Assembly (NCBI GenBank): GCA_001632435.1
Contig: KV423946.1
Span: 119,870 to 183,869 of the forward strand
Origin: Calocera cornea HHB12733
Taxonomy: Eukaryota; Basidiomycota; Dacrymycetes; Dacrymycetales; Dacrymycetaceae
Length of the DNA stretch: 64,000 nucleotides
Direction of reading: 5' to 3'
How positions within the stretch are numbered: position 1 is the stretch's first letter; each line of letters starts with the position of its first letter. Made by a program: the position numbers and the translations under genes. Below, one piece after another: positions 22,922-35,048 of this stretch. The notes below the pieces were generated by a model. That model did not search any database, was not told the origin of the DNA, and saw only the letters and a program-made list of their open reading frames with translations.

Positions 22922-23139
22922 AGATTTCAGTCGCATGCCTCAACATGAGAAGATCGAAGGGATGATGATAATACCACACGCGCTATCATACTCGAGAGAG
23001 TTCTACCCAACCATTGTACCCTTCACGCCCACGCCCGCATGCAGCATCGACATGACACGACGACGACCGGATCTTTTGGTAGCATACTATACTCCCCCCA
23101 AATAATCATACCCATTTCTGAGTGTGACGCGTCCGCTTG

Positions 23140-23167
23140 TGCCTGCTGCCTGCTGCCTGCTGCCTGC
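23140..23167. repeat. Four perfect copies of a 7-bp unit (TGCCTGC)
   Basis: The heptamer TGCCTGC is repeated four times without error, 26 bp beyond the PRA1 stop codon and probably inside its 3' untranslated region. Confidence 0.9.
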
Positions 23168-23192
23168 TGTCCCACGTCCCGCCGGACACAGT

Positions 23193-23988
23193 TTATACAT
23201 TCGTGTTGTCCGCCATGTTCGCGTACTCGCTTTCGATGCCGGGCTCCATGAGGGCCGCGTGGAAGCAGATGATGAACGCGCTCGAGCCGACGAGCCAGAA
23301 GAAGGTCCAGACAGGGGACGCCCACCACAGGAGGGGCAGGCCGATGACGAACAGGGCGATGTACAGGGTCTTCTGGGTGACAACGTGCTCGCCGAACTGT
23401 AATGGCTCGGGCGCTAGATCACATAACCCGCCGTGAGAAAGGGGCCAGGCACAGGGGGCGCGCGCAGGAAACGGAGGGATCCACGCACCGAACCGGTTGA
23501 TGGCTGCGAAGCCGCCCACGAGGATAAGGAGCGCGATCAGGAGCAAGGGGCGGGTGATGCTATTCACGGGTCGGTCAGTTCCAACTCCGCGCTCGGACGG
23601 CTGCGGTGGGCGCGCACATGGCATAGATCGCCAGGCCGAGGATGATCAGCAGGTAGTTGCCGGAGAAGTAGCGCGTGTTGTACGATATCCTCTGTATTTT
23701 CACGGACGATCAGAAATTATGAAACTCCGAACGCTGCTGCACAGTGCACACCGAGGTCGCCTCGTTCATATCGGCGGGACGCGAAATGCGATGATAGTCG
23801 AAGAACTGGCCATAGTCAGCATTAGAGCGCCTAGCTGCCCGAGGGATTACTCACCTCGCCAGGCCCTTTCAAGGCACTGAAACGCGTCTCCTGCATGAGG
23901 ATAAGGAGATGCGCTCTCTGGATCACACGAGCTCAGTGCGTACCCGTATGCTCTTGAGATATCCGGGTATCTGCATGACGTACTCCAT
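23193..23988 (-). CDS. PRA1: PRA1 family protein (prenylated Rab acceptor, Yip3-like)
   Basis: Six exons (23988-23944, 23890-23855, 23805-23752, 23691-23618, 23559-23489, 23413-23193) give 166 residues, normal for the family. PRA1 proteins are small membrane proteins of the Golgi and ER that bind prenylated Rab GTPases and help deliver them to membranes. The N-terminal segment carries the family motif FFDYHRISRPADMNEATS, followed by ISYNTRYFSGNYLLIILG leading into the first hairpin (LIILGLAIYAI, RPLLLIALLILVGGFAAI). The second hairpin is TLYIALFVIGLPLLWW and VWTFFWLVGSSAFIICFHAAL. The tail is acidic (EPGIESEY). Three internal exons are only 36-71 nt long. Confidence 0.9.
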
Positions 23989-24954
23989 CTTGGCTTATCG
24001 TTCACAGAGGGAGGGAGAAGAGCAGTTCAGAGACGTCGGTGCGCTGCCCAGCAGAGGGAGGATGGTCGTCCGGTTCAGGTGTGGGAAGCGAGGGCAATGT
24101 CGAGCTCGAGACCAACTAATGCGCCGTGCCCTCCGCCGCTGTTTTGCGCAGGCCGGAGCCGCACAGCCCCTAGGGGTACACGTTGTGCGAGACAGCACGG
24201 GCTTCGGGTTGCTTCGCCGCAGGACGAACAAAGCACGTCGCAGCGCCATCTTATGGGAGGAAGACGCAGTTTTTACGCGTTTTTCACTTTGTGGGGTACG
24301 GGAGTGGAGACAGAGGACCGGACAGAAGGAAATGGGTCACAATAGCCCTTGTGAACCCAACATTCCAATGAATAGGGATGATGATCCTCACAACTGCGAC
24401 TTGGCACTACTCCACCAATCCACCGATATTCTGTTCTGCCGAAGAGCACCTGCACCACGGCGCAATAGACGATCGACTGTTGAAATTCATGTACGAGCTG
24501 TTATAGATGAGAGTAAGTTACAATGAAAATCATGGCGTTGTTTACTCAGGGCCGGTTTTGACGCGGCCCCCCAGTGCGCGTTGATGGAATCTTCGTTGCG
24601 ACGGGCAAACAGGGTCCGTCGCCCGCCCTCGGCACCCTCCTCGCCGTCCGTCCCTGCACGCCCCCGGCCTCGAGGCGTCCTCGAGAACGTGCCCGACGTC
24701 CAGAAGGCACCCAGCGGTCATTGTGCAACCCCCCCCTTTGCACGCCGTCGCCGCCCTCTCTATCCCCACCACCATCCTCTATACCGTCCCCTCCGCCCGT
24801 CCCTGCGTCACTCGTTGTCCGTTGTTTACTCTCGCCATAATCCACCGCGCTCTTTATGCTTCTCTTCTGATCGATCCTTCCGCCTCTCTTTTCCCAACAC
24901 TCGTACCGCACCACCTCACCCACGTCCGCCGTCGCCCCCTCACCTCGACGGACA
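23989..24954. promoter_or_regulatory. Divergent upstream region of PRA1 and RAX2
   Basis: About 970 bp between two divergent starts. The 200 bp before RAX2 are strongly C-rich on the plus strand, a common fungal leader feature. No TATA box or repeat stands out. Confidence 0.4.
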
Positions 24955-27900
24955 ATGTTCCCCACCTCCCTCCCTCTCGCCCTCATCCTCCTCATCCTCT
25001 CCTCAACCGCCCTCGCCCAATCATCCTCAAATGTCACCCTCAACCCCGCCGTCTCAACACTCTTCCAAGCAGCAGGCGGCTCCCTAGCGCCGATAGGGAC
25101 AACAGAGAATGGGGGCCAGATATACGCTGCGTGCGAGCTGGACTCAAAGGTCTACATCGCCGGTGCGTTCAGCGAGATGTCGGGGACAACCGCACAAAAC
25201 ATCGTCTCGTACGACCCGTCGTCGTCGTCGTTCGCTGCCCTGCCCAATGGCGGGCTGAACGGCGTTGCCCACGCGCTGTACTGCGACTCGTCGAACCACC
25301 TGCTCTGGGTAGGCGGCAACTTCACCCTCCCCACCCCGGCCGTCGTCGTATACGCAACATCAAACTCCTCCTGGGTACCAGCACCGTTCGACGGCCTCTC
25401 CGGCCAGGTCCTCGCCATCACCCCCTCCGCTTCCTCCAAGTCCCTCTACTTCGCTGGCACATTCATCACTGCCTTCCAGTCGAACAGCACCAACTCGACC
25501 TTCGGCAACAACCCGAACGTGCCCTACTCCGCCGGCGCGACACCGTACTCGTCCTCGCTCGTCCCTATACCACTCGCGGGTGCCTCCCTCAACGCTGCGC
25601 CCGCGACCACCCAGACGGGATTCACAGATATCGCGAACATCCTATGCCCGGCGGGGGAGGACGGGGAGGGCAACACGTGGCTCGCGCAGGATGCGTCGCC
25701 CGCGCTGATCACCGTGCAAATATTTAGGAATGAGGGCGTGAGCGGGGTGAGGCTTGGGAACACCTTCGTGCAAGGAAGGGGAACAACCGGTTTCACGTGA
25801 GTTCTACCTCGTTGCGTTTTTGGCTTGCGTGCTGACTTTCGAGCAGAATCACCACCCTGCCGAACAACCAGGTGCTCCCGCTATCCTACATAGACCCAGC
25901 GACCAACACGACGCAGAACTGCACCTCGACCTGCCCCCTCCTCACAAACTCCTCAATCCCCTACCAGGACTTCATCTTCGCCTCCACCCCGTCCGTGACG
26001 ATCACCGGCTTCCAGGTGACGCTCAACTCGTGGACGGGTGCCGGCGCGGGTCTACACCTCCTGCAGCTCCTCTCAGAGGGCTCCTTCGCCTCGTTCGTGC
26101 CTAGCTTGGACACGGCTTCCTGCTTCTCTCCTGGACCGACTACCGTTACTCAGTCCGGGACCTGGCAGGAACTCAATGCCACCACCGACACAGCTGGCAC
26201 TGTTCAGCCGGTGCTGCAAGCGACTTTCCCAACCAATACCGCACCGACTTCGTCGCCGGCACTTGACCTGTCTGTATACGTCTCTGCTGTAGGCTACTAC
26301 ACCGTCTACCTCGTGACGCCCGGATGCACGCAAATGCAAGACTGCGATCTGCGAACGACAGTGCAAGCGTCCATCTCACCCGGAAACGGCATCGCCTCAG
26401 TAACACAAGAGATCGACCAGCGCGTCACCTCGGACACCTTCTCGGCCATCTACCGCGGCCCTCTCTACCCCTCCACACCCTCCTTCACCATCCCCGTCTC
26501 ACTCCGCCTCAGTGACACCCCCGCTGGCCAAGGCTCAGGTGGCAACTACGACATTGTCGCTGATCAGGTGCAGTTCGTGCTCACCGCCGCGCCTAACGGG
26601 ACGTACGAGAGCAGCGTGGGCGAGGGCGTGCCGGGGTACAACTACACCACCGCCCTGGGCATCGCGAGAGGATTCGGCATCTTTGAGTGGCCTCCCAGCA
26701 GTATGCCGGAGAACGCGACAGGCACCTTGCCCCAAGGCAGCGAGACGACCGTCGACGAGGCGGGAGGGGCCATGTACACCGGCATCCTGGGATCCAGCTA
26801 TGCGTTGTTTGGAGCGACCATGGCTCAGTTCGGCTCGAACGCGATCAGCGCGCTCGCAGCGGGGAGCAACAACCAGCTCTTCATCGGTGGATCCTTCTCT
26901 CTCCCTTCGATCGGAGCGAACAATATCGCCGTCTGGAATGGGTCCACGCTTCTGCCCCTTCCCTCCGGAGGCCTGAGTGGACCTGTCACTGCCTTGGCTA
27001 TCGACAACAATGGCGGGTCCCTCTATGTCGGTGGCACCTTCGCTGGACTCCAGAGTGGATCCGACAGCGGATACCGCGGCATTGCGCGGTACGACATCAA
27101 CCAGCAGCAGTGGTCGCCCATGGCGGGTGGCGTGAACGGCCCTGTGACCGGGCTGGCACTCGACGGTGGCGAGCTGACGGTGGTCGGCAACTTCACCGGC
27201 TTGCCATCGAATGCCGCCATCAATGCAACGGGCCTGGCAGCCTGGTCGCTGTCGTCCCAATCCTGGGTGTCGCCCTTCGGTGTCGTCGTCGGCAACATGT
27301 CGTTCATCAGCAGTGATTCTGAGTTCTTCGCCGGAAACGCGCTGTTTGTGGCTGTCACGCAGGCCATTCGTGGCACCTTGTCCGTGGCACTCGTCATCAT
27401 TATCTCCATCGTGATAGGTGCAGGCGCCGTTCTTCTTCTCTTCCTCATCGGCGTGTTGATCGCGCTCTGGCTGCGGCGCCAAGAGGAGACGCCTCACATG
27501 CTTGCGGAGAAGGATGAAGACGACGGTAGCAGCATCAACCAGCACCCCTCAATGCTGCTGGAACACGTCCAGGCTGCCACCCGTGCCACAATAATTGGAG
27601 AGGGTGCGTTTGCAGCTGCTGCAGGGAAGGGCCGAAGCACAGAGGGCTCACACGAGCACGCGGGCGACGAGCCCGCGGGTGACGATTCGATGGAAACCGA
27701 AGAAGCCCCAGTGGGTGGTGATGTTGAAGGGCCCTTCGAGGACGACGGACGCGTTGCTCACACCAGGTATTCATTCGAAGCGGCTTCGGACGGTGAGTTG
27801 GACATACGCGCAGGGGCGCAGGTGCAAGTCTTAAATGACACGGATGCATCGTGAGTGGCATGATGTCCTTCCACCCTTCACTACTGACTAATTTTTTTCG

Positions 27901-27970
27901 CAGGTGGTGGCTTGTCCGGGATTTGGAAACGGGTCGCGAAGGCATTATACCAGCATCATACCTTCTTTAG
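24955..27970 (+). CDS. RAX2: Rax2-like cortical polarity marker with C-terminal SH3 domain
   Basis: Three exons (24955-25796, 25847-27850, 27904-27970) give 970 residues. A signal peptide (LALILLILSSTALAQ) is followed by a long, Asn-glycosylation-rich ectodomain with kelch-like beta repeats of the type IYVGGxF (VYIAGAFSEM, LLWVGGNFTL, LYFAGTF, LFIGGSFSL, LYVGGTFAGL, LTVVGNFTGL). One transmembrane helix lies at about 790-818, followed by RRQEE. Rax2 marks growth sites at the plasma membrane in fungi and helps choose bud or tip position. The cytosolic tail ends at about 920-970 in what reads as an SH3 domain: RYSFEAASDGELDIRAG, then WWLVRD and GIIPASYL. The third exon carries the second half of SH3. 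At 970 residues it is shorter than many Rax2 proteins. Confidence 0.85.
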
Positions 27971-30075
27971 ACATTGATCCCTACCACGTTTCTTCCTCTG
28001 GGTGTATATCGACCGTTCTATCCAATCTTGTCCGTTCCTGACATTTATTATCGGTGCTTTTCAGAACAACATAGCTCTGGTACTTCGTACACTTGGGGCA
28101 ACTGTTCATTCTTGAGCTCTGGTATTGCTGTAAAATAATCGCATGCCGTGGTCCTAATGCATTTTTGCTGTATCCGAAGCATCGGACTTCTGTTTGATCT
28201 GAGAAGACTTAGTGCGTGACATTTGAAATTTCCGTTGTCCATGGGAACTTTGAGTTGCTCAAGGCTCACCCTCAAAATATTAAATAGATGTTGTGTTGGT
28301 GTGCGGCGCTATCCGCCGTCGGGTTCAAGGCTTTTGATATCCTGCCGGCGATCCTCAGACCCGCATTCCGAACGCAACCCTCGAGAGTAGCTATGACAGC
28401 GTGACACGGAAGCCAACAATCCGGAGTATTGTGAGGAGCAGAGCGATTTAAACATCGAAACCCTTTGGTCCAGCCTTGGTCTTGCGCCGCATGTGCTGTG
28501 AGGACGAAAGGGGTCACTTTCTTTGTTGGATTCTGAGGGTGCAAAGCAGTCCCGCGCGGACCCTGCCAGTGAGCGCTGTGGATGGAAGCGCAGAAAGAAA
28601 ACTGCATCAGGGACCATGATATGCGGCACTAGCGCACTGAATGGGCTCCTGATTATCTCGGGCGTTGCAACCCCGTCTCCACCGACAATGCCCACAGAGG
28701 CCGGGACGGCCTAGCATTGGCTGGACGGTGGAAGCAAGGGGTGTGTCCTCCACTCGCTTGAACTTCGATGTATGTTGTGCACCGCTGCATGTCACGCAGG
28801 TTGTCGCATTCCTTCTACAGAGGCATGGAAGACGGGTCGTGGCCATCCGAACCGTAACAAGACATTGATTCATGAGGACGAGCGAAGGAGGAATGAGCCA
28901 ATATAATATATTCATGCAACGTTGCCCAAAAGTCGAGTTTTGGTATTCGCTGTGCTTTGCTTTTGGATCTTGTGTATACGAGCGTTGCGGCACGCACAGC
29001 TCCTGGAGGTTGAAATGAGAGTCGCCGCCCAGAATAAAATCACGAACGCTTCTTCTCGTAAACCACAGTGCCGCTTATCCCGTAAGCGTGACTGGAGTGC
29101 TCGTACGAAGGCGATCGTACAGGGGACAGAAGAAATAGAGTTGCCGCGGCCTAGGGAGGCGACGGTGACCTTGCGGGCAGGCAGTTCCTTCAAATTGTTC
29201 GTCCGACCCATATGATTCCGTTACGTGAGTGCGATTGACTATATGAACCGGTCCCTAAGCCATGCAGGAATCGACATCACACCAACAGGCTAGAAGCCGT
29301 AGCAACTTCGTGCAGCCACATGCAGGGGCCACGGACAACGTGCTTTTTTCCCACAGGCCCTGTACCCAGTGGGATAAATTCCGGGCATTCTTTGACCCTT
29401 ACCATAAATAAATGAAATACTCGGTCGACACAGTTGATAGAGCGAGTGACGGGAAACGAGGTAGAGGTCTCACGATCAGACAATCCAAGGGTGGCCCTAG
29501 CAACTCCACCTCAACCAAGGATATTCGCATGTCGTAGTCGGAATGTCGGCCAAGGACAAGGAATGTGCTCCGCATCACTGTCTCAGCGTCGAAGGCTTGT
29601 GATGCGGGGCTTTCCTATGGGAATTCTGCCTCCGAGCGCCGCATGGAGGCTGGTCTCAACTCTAATTTTTATTCCTATTTTTGCTTCCATTCATTCCGGA
29701 TCGGGGCATGCGGGCGCAGACGCCGGACTTGGTCCCGTGCCATAAGCTATTGACTCGCCCCGGTGCCAGGAACGCTGGAAAGGCCCATCTCCCGCGGGGA
29801 GTCTCCGCAAAGGACCCTGCACCTCCTCTTGCCTGTCAGAATGGCGGATACTGCCCCTGCGTGAACGTCCAGGCCCCTTCGTTGCATCTCTTCTTCCTCT
29901 CGACCACCCCCTGCGCCCTGTTCTACTGCTTTCTGATATCTTCTTCCCAGGCGGCGTGCCCCGGTCCCAGGGCCCTATCTATTGATTCTATCTTCTTCGC
30001 ACTCGGTCTTGCATGCCTATCTCGTTCCCATAAAGCCCACGGTTCATTCGCACCCCTTTTCGACGGCCGCCCGCC
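27971..30075. other. Long intergenic region, no gene seen
   Basis: About 2.1 kb between RAX2 and the DUF6533 gene. Small frames on either strand (such as 28922-29215) show no domain and do not extend by splicing. I found no repeat, tRNA-like structure or transposon signature by eye. Confidence 0.45.
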
Positions 30076-31836
30076 ATGTCCTCGTCAACTATCTCTCAGG
30101 ACACTCAGGAATACCTCAGCAATGTAGTTGGTGTACAGTACGCTCTTGGTACGCTCCCTTTGCTCCCCGTGGCGCTTTGTGTGCTTACAGATGACATCAG
30201 TGGGCGCTTTTGTTTGGCTTGTGTATGATTACGGTAAGTAAACTGGCTAACATGGCCAAACGGTGTCCTAATCCTCGTCCGCACTAGTCCTTTGTATTGG
30301 CCTTGAGGTCCGTGTATCATTTGCGTCATAGCGAAAGTCGAATCTCACAATATCCTTTTAGGTCAAATACGTTTGGGTTAGTCGCCTTGATATGCACTCC
30401 CAGGGCGCAAACTAAATATTTTTCCAGTTCGCGCCATGGGGTTTGCCCAAGCTCCTCTATATCTGGGTATGTAGCATCCCTCATTCGAATGGCGCGGTCT
30501 AATAGGTTGATAGACACGGTACCTGGGGCTGTTGCTCATGGCGCTCATGGTGTGGAGTACGAATTTATCTTCGTTATACTGTTCTTTCCTAACAATATGA
30601 CCAGCATCCACCGTTAGCAACCAGAATCCCAAGGTGTGCCGTTTGATGTCCACATGGTGCCATGACCAAGATATTCACCTCGGTCATAGTATTGTGTTGC
30701 CTTCTTCAACATCGAGACATGGGGTAGCGTCTGGATGATGGGCACTGTCTCAGGTACGCGTGTCTCAGTTTTACTGACTACCCATGGCTAATGCTGTCCC
30801 CAGGCATCTTGTTGCTTCGTATCTACGCTATGTATGAGCGTAGTCGCAAGGTCGCAATATTTGCTGTCACGATCAGTGTCGTAAGCTTGTTTCATCCCGT
30901 CTAAGGCTTCTCTCGCTGATGAACTTTCTAGGCTCAAATCATTGCTGCCTGTATGCAATACTCGAGCCTGTCGTCATGGCCGCTTACTAACTGAATTCTG
31001 ATCAGGTGTTATCCTCGGAATACAGCTGATCACTGTGTACACCCCTCCACCGCTCATAGCCCAATACAACGTCAGCGGTTGCTTGCTGAATGACAGCCCA
31101 CCCGCGCTGGTGATGTACTGGATCGCTCGGCTTGCCTTCGACAGCATTCTCCTCCTCATGGTCGGTTACAAGATGGTGCGTCCGCCGCACTTGCTTATGG
31201 CCCGTCGCTAACAGGAATATAGACACATCGCTACGTCTCCTACAACAAAACTGACTTGCTTGACATTATGATCAAGGACAACGTCTCGACATTCATTTTG
31301 TTAGTCACCTTCCCATTTACCTGTTTTTTCTCGACTCATCATCCTGCAGCATTTTTTGCGTACAATCTGTCAACCTCTTCACCTACCGCCTTGCGCCCAC
31401 GGAACTGGCTTCTGTAGCATTGCCATATTCGATCGCAACGGACATCATCATGAGCACACGGCTCATCCTTCACATCCGCGAAGCCTTCTTTGGACCTGGT
31501 GAAGAGGCTGAGCGCAGTATCGACGACAAGACCATCCCCCTCGCACCGATCCGTGTCCGCGGCCAGGGTTTGACGTCGCTCCGCTCCCAGAACGGCACAC
31601 GGAGAACGCGCGGCAGTGCTTCGTACCTCAATGATCTCGACTTTGACGACGACGATCTGCTCACTGAGGAGCAAGGCGGGCCCGGTGTCATGGTCACTGT
31701 CGAGATCAGTACCGACTCTGCGCAACCCAGGCGCAGTGCATTCGGAGTGCTGGGTGAACCGCTGAATCACATTCCGGAGCACAAGGGTAGCAGCAATTCG
31801 GATGGGGATGAGGATTCGCATCGCGGCGACGTGTGA
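30076..31836 (+). CDS. DUF6533 seven-helix membrane protein
   Basis: Thirteen exons (30076-30148, 30201-30233, 30288-30307, 30362-30376, 30428-30466, 30514-30556, 30605-30633, 30690-30753, 30804-30880, 30932-30950, 31006-31175, 31223-31299, 31350-31836) join in phase into 381 residues. The N-terminal DUF6533 signature is clear: WLVYDYVLCIGLEVKYVW, WGLPKLLYIWTRYLGLLL. Later come LLLRIYAMYERSRKVAIF and a helix pair ending in ATDIIMSTRLILHIRE. About seven hydrophobic helices precede an acidic, Ser-rich cytosolic tail. The family is abundant in mushroom-forming fungi and has a receptor-like topology, but no known ligand or partner. Exons of 15, 19 and 20 nt are unusually short, and one donor is the rare GTCCGT. 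Every junction was chosen to keep the family motif in frame. Confidence 0.8.
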
Positions 31837-32373
31837 GCAACACAGAAGGTCCCGTCCGTGATTACATGCACAGGATGGATGGATGAGGAAGGATTACCAC
31901 ACATTTTCGATACCGTGCAATACTTGTTTTCTGGATCTGTTTTGTTTTTGGGATTGTGACAATATCAATGGCTCGTTGCGTTCACGCACTATCTTTGCTG
32001 AGAAATCTGATGGACACGGATGATATCATTCTTCAGGTATTGGTAAGCCGTGGGAATCAGGGTTCTCGTCCTGACGCCTCTGTTGGTCGCCTGGTCATGT
32101 ATGGACGTCCAGCCTGCACACGCTCGCTGGGCGCCCATGGGCGGCAAGCCATTCCGTCAGGGCAGCGAACCGTCCACGGGTCGTCCTACTGTATTACGTC
32201 TCCATTTGACGTGATCCTCACCAAGTGCGACCGTGTCCTGGATGACATTGCCCAGCTGGCATAGAATCACGCGCTGAACATCGGTTATCTCCTCGCCGTA
32301 TTTAAGCTTGAGGTCGTCAGCTGTCGCAAGGGGACCTCAGACAACATACATCCAAACGTCGTACTCTGAAAAT
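31837..32373. other. Intergenic region upstream of the NmrA-like gene
   Basis: About 540 bp between genes on the same strand. No element was recognised apart from a TATTTAAG sequence near 32299, about 75 bp before the ATG, which could serve as a TATA box. Confidence 0.35.
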
Positions 32374-33466
32374 ATGGTTGGATATCGAACATTTGCAGTT
32401 GCGGGTGCTGGCAATGTCGGTAGGTGCCGTCTGTCCACATACCTAGCGCCGGCTGACGCCGTACTCAGGCAAGTTTATCATCGAGGAGCTCGTCAAGCTG
32501 AGAGACGTCGGCAAGGTGGCGTCTATTGATGTCCTGACCCGCTCTGTAAGCACCGTTGGCAACAACGCTAACGAATATGCACGTCTGACATGTCGGTTAG
32601 CCGGACGACCCGAAGCTGAAGGAGCTCGGCGTGACCGGACTAAAGGTCGACTACAACGACCCGCCGACGCTCGAAGCCGCACTGAAGGGGAAGGAGGTGG
32701 TCATCTCGACACTGGGACGGTCCGCCTTCCACCTGCAGGAGCTGCTGGGCCAGGCGGCCAAGAAGGCGGGCGTGAAGCTGTTCATCCCGTCCGAGTTTGG
32801 CAACCCCACGGAGGGCCGGGAGGACAGCTGGTTCGCGCAGAAGAACGCGGCGCGCCAGCAGCTCAAGGACATGGGCATGCCGTACATGCTCGTGTACAAC
32901 GGGCCCTTCCCGGACTTTGTGTTCAACCCGTGCGTCTTGGGTCTTCTTGGCGTGGGTGTGCGCCGCGGCTGATGGGCTTGTCCGCGGTGCAGGCACATGG
33001 GCTGGGATCTCCCCAATGGCAAGGTCCAGATCAGCGGCAAGGGCGACACGCCCATCTCGTTCACGCAGAGACGCGACATCGGCAGGTTTGTCTCGCACGT
33101 GCTGACGACGCTGGCCCATGAGGAGCTCGAGTGGAGGACTTTCCGCATTGAGGGTGATCGCACGGTGCGCCTTCCCCGCTTTCACGCCAAGATATCACTG
33201 AACTGACAGCTCCGCAGACGATGAACAAGATCGCAGCGGAGTACGAGCGGCGCTCGGGCAAGAAGCTGGACGTGACCCACCGCTCGGTTGAGGAGCTGCA
33301 GGCGGCCGTCAAGGCTGCACCGAACGACGTGTCCGAGACGCTCCGGCTCGACTGGGAGATGGGCGGCGGGATCGTGGGCACGCCCGAGCAGCTGGACAAC
33401 AAGGTGTACCCGGATTGGAACCCGAGCAGTGCGGTTGATGTGCTGCTGAAGCGGGATGGGTACTAG
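32374..33466 (+). CDS. NmrA-like / isoflavone-reductase-like NAD(P)-binding protein
   Basis: Five exons (32374-32419, 32469-32545, 32601-32929, 32993-33164, 33218-33466) give 290 residues, standard for atypical short-chain dehydrogenases of this family. The Rossmann fingerprint AVAGAGNVGKFIIEEL sits at the N-terminus, interrupted by the first intron, followed by VVISTLGRSAFHLQELL and GVKLFIPSEFGNP, the conserved PSEFG block. The C-terminal half (YMLVYNGPFPDF, TFRIEGDRTTMNKIAAEYE) matches the substrate-binding part. NmrA itself is a redox-sensing regulator, while other members are reductases; which applies here cannot be told. The coding part is more GC-rich than its surroundings. Confidence 0.85.
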
Positions 33467-33652
33467 GAGAGAAGTGTATGCTCTATGAGAGTCAAGACGG
33501 AATGTGCGAATGTTGTTTCCATCCAGTGCGAATCGGTTACAATAATGAAGAACCAGTGATCAATTCAGTCGTGCTGATGTCATCCGAGGGAGACTCGTGC
33601 ATGTGATTCGTTTTACATTGCCTTTGCTTCTCGAAGCAGTCACACCTTCCCC

Positions 33653-34442
33653 TCACGCCGTATTGAGCCCCTCAACAAGCTGGATCTCTGCCTTGGTGAT
33701 GGTCCTCAGCTCGCCAGGCGCGGCCGTCCCGCCCGTAATGGCGCTCGTAGCGATCTCCGCCATCTGCCCGATCGAGCTGCGCGTGGCGTACCAGTAGCGG
33801 ATCTCGTCCGGCACGACCTGGATCGCCGACACGCGCGAGTCGTTCTCGTCCCCCTTGTGCACGCCGTCGCCCAGGTCGCCGAACCACGCGGCGACGAGCG
33901 GCGACCAGAGCTTCTTGATGAACTCGCGGTCGTTGGAGATCCTACGGTATGAGAGCATGTCAGCAATCTGCGTGCGAGGGGACGAAGGAGGCACTCACCG
34001 AGCCTTGCCGGTGACGGACACCCAGCTGGTCGAGCTCGGGTCGAGGAAGGACACGTTGACGTGTCCGTCCGCCTCGATCTCGTCAAACTTGAACGTCGCG
34101 TTGTTGGCTATGAACGAGAACCAGAGGCTCTCCGCTGTGGCACACAAACACAGATTCATGAGCAGGCACCCATCAAGACCGAAGTGCGGTGAAGCGTACT
34201 GGAGGCAGGGGCCATGCACCTCGAATGCAGCTCGCCCGTCGGCGAGCGCGTAGTGAACATGCAGTACTTTGTAGTCTTCAGAATCTGTTTGAGCCCTGCA
34301 GATACCATACACAAGCCCAGAATCAGCTTCCCTACCAGCATATATGCAGCACAATCTAGGGCGCACCATCGATCTTCTGCTGCGGGGTGAGCCCCTCGGC
34401 CTTCTTCTCCGCCTTCTGGGTGTAGGGGTCGGCGCTGGACAT
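33653..34442 (-). CDS. Pyridoxamine-phosphate-oxidase-like split-barrel protein (general stress protein 26 type)
   Basis: Four exons (34442-34367, 34295-34200, 34134-33999, 33941-33653) give 198 residues. The FMN-binding split-barrel fold is recognisable from YCMFTTRSPTGELHSRCMAP, SLWFSFIANNATFKFDEIEA, HVNVSFLDPSSTSWVSVTGKAR and KKLWSPLVAAWFGDL. The last is the GSP26-type motif around WxPxxxxWF. Such proteins bind flavin or F420-like cofactors and are often linked to stress responses. The short N-terminus is charged and has no targeting signal. It is convergent with the NmrA-like gene (186 bp between the stops), with no overlap. Confidence 0.85.
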
Positions 34443-35048
34443 GTTGCCTTTTCTTCAGTACGTATGTATGCGTTTGTTGCAGTTGCAGTCGTTCTGCGGG
34501 TTGCGTAGGAGAACGAAAGGGCGAGGCTCTGGGGCACCCATGACTTATGTACCTCACCGCAAGCGAGCGAGCGAACGAGGAGCACCATGACAGAGGGAGC
34601 GAGCTTCGATCGCAGCGTTGACGTCACGAGCCGCTCAGGCGGGAGCGCGGCGAGGCGAGGCGAGGCGAGCACGAGTGCGGGGGTTGGTGCCGATCGAATT
34701 CTCCGGACTCGGGCGCCACTCGCCCCAAGCCCGGCCAGCCTGGTGACTTGTTGCGCATGCGTTCTGGGCGCATGTAAGCTGGTGTTGAAGGGGGTTGGAA
34801 GGGCTTGTCCGAGAGAGAGGCAATGAGCTCAATGGGGTAGACTGCTCTCGTCCTGGACTCATCAGTAGGCTCATGGACCGAATCCGTACACATCAAGAGC
34901 GAACTATGACTACATGTTCTCAACAACAAGATGGCAACAAGTTCTGCGGGTATGATACAACAGCCCCAGCCCAAATATTTTCTCGAGATCTCTCTCTCTC
35001 CCCCTGCGTCCCCTCAGCCGAAGCGCGGTCCAGTAGGCGGCTCGCCCT
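34443..35048. promoter_or_regulatory. Upstream region of the split-barrel gene
   Basis: About 600 bp between two minus-strand genes; it should hold the split-barrel gene promoter and the GABA aminotransferase 3' end. A GAGCGAGCGAGCGAAC-type tetramer run at about 34561-34575 and a GGCGA run at 34653-34672 are short direct repeats. Confidence 0.4.

Noticed and set aside
26535..27545. Long open frame of 336 codons on the minus strand inside RAX2
   Set aside because: It is a mirror of a GC-rich coding exon; composition is charged and irregular, there is no domain, and the plus strand has a signal peptide, repeats and a membrane helix.
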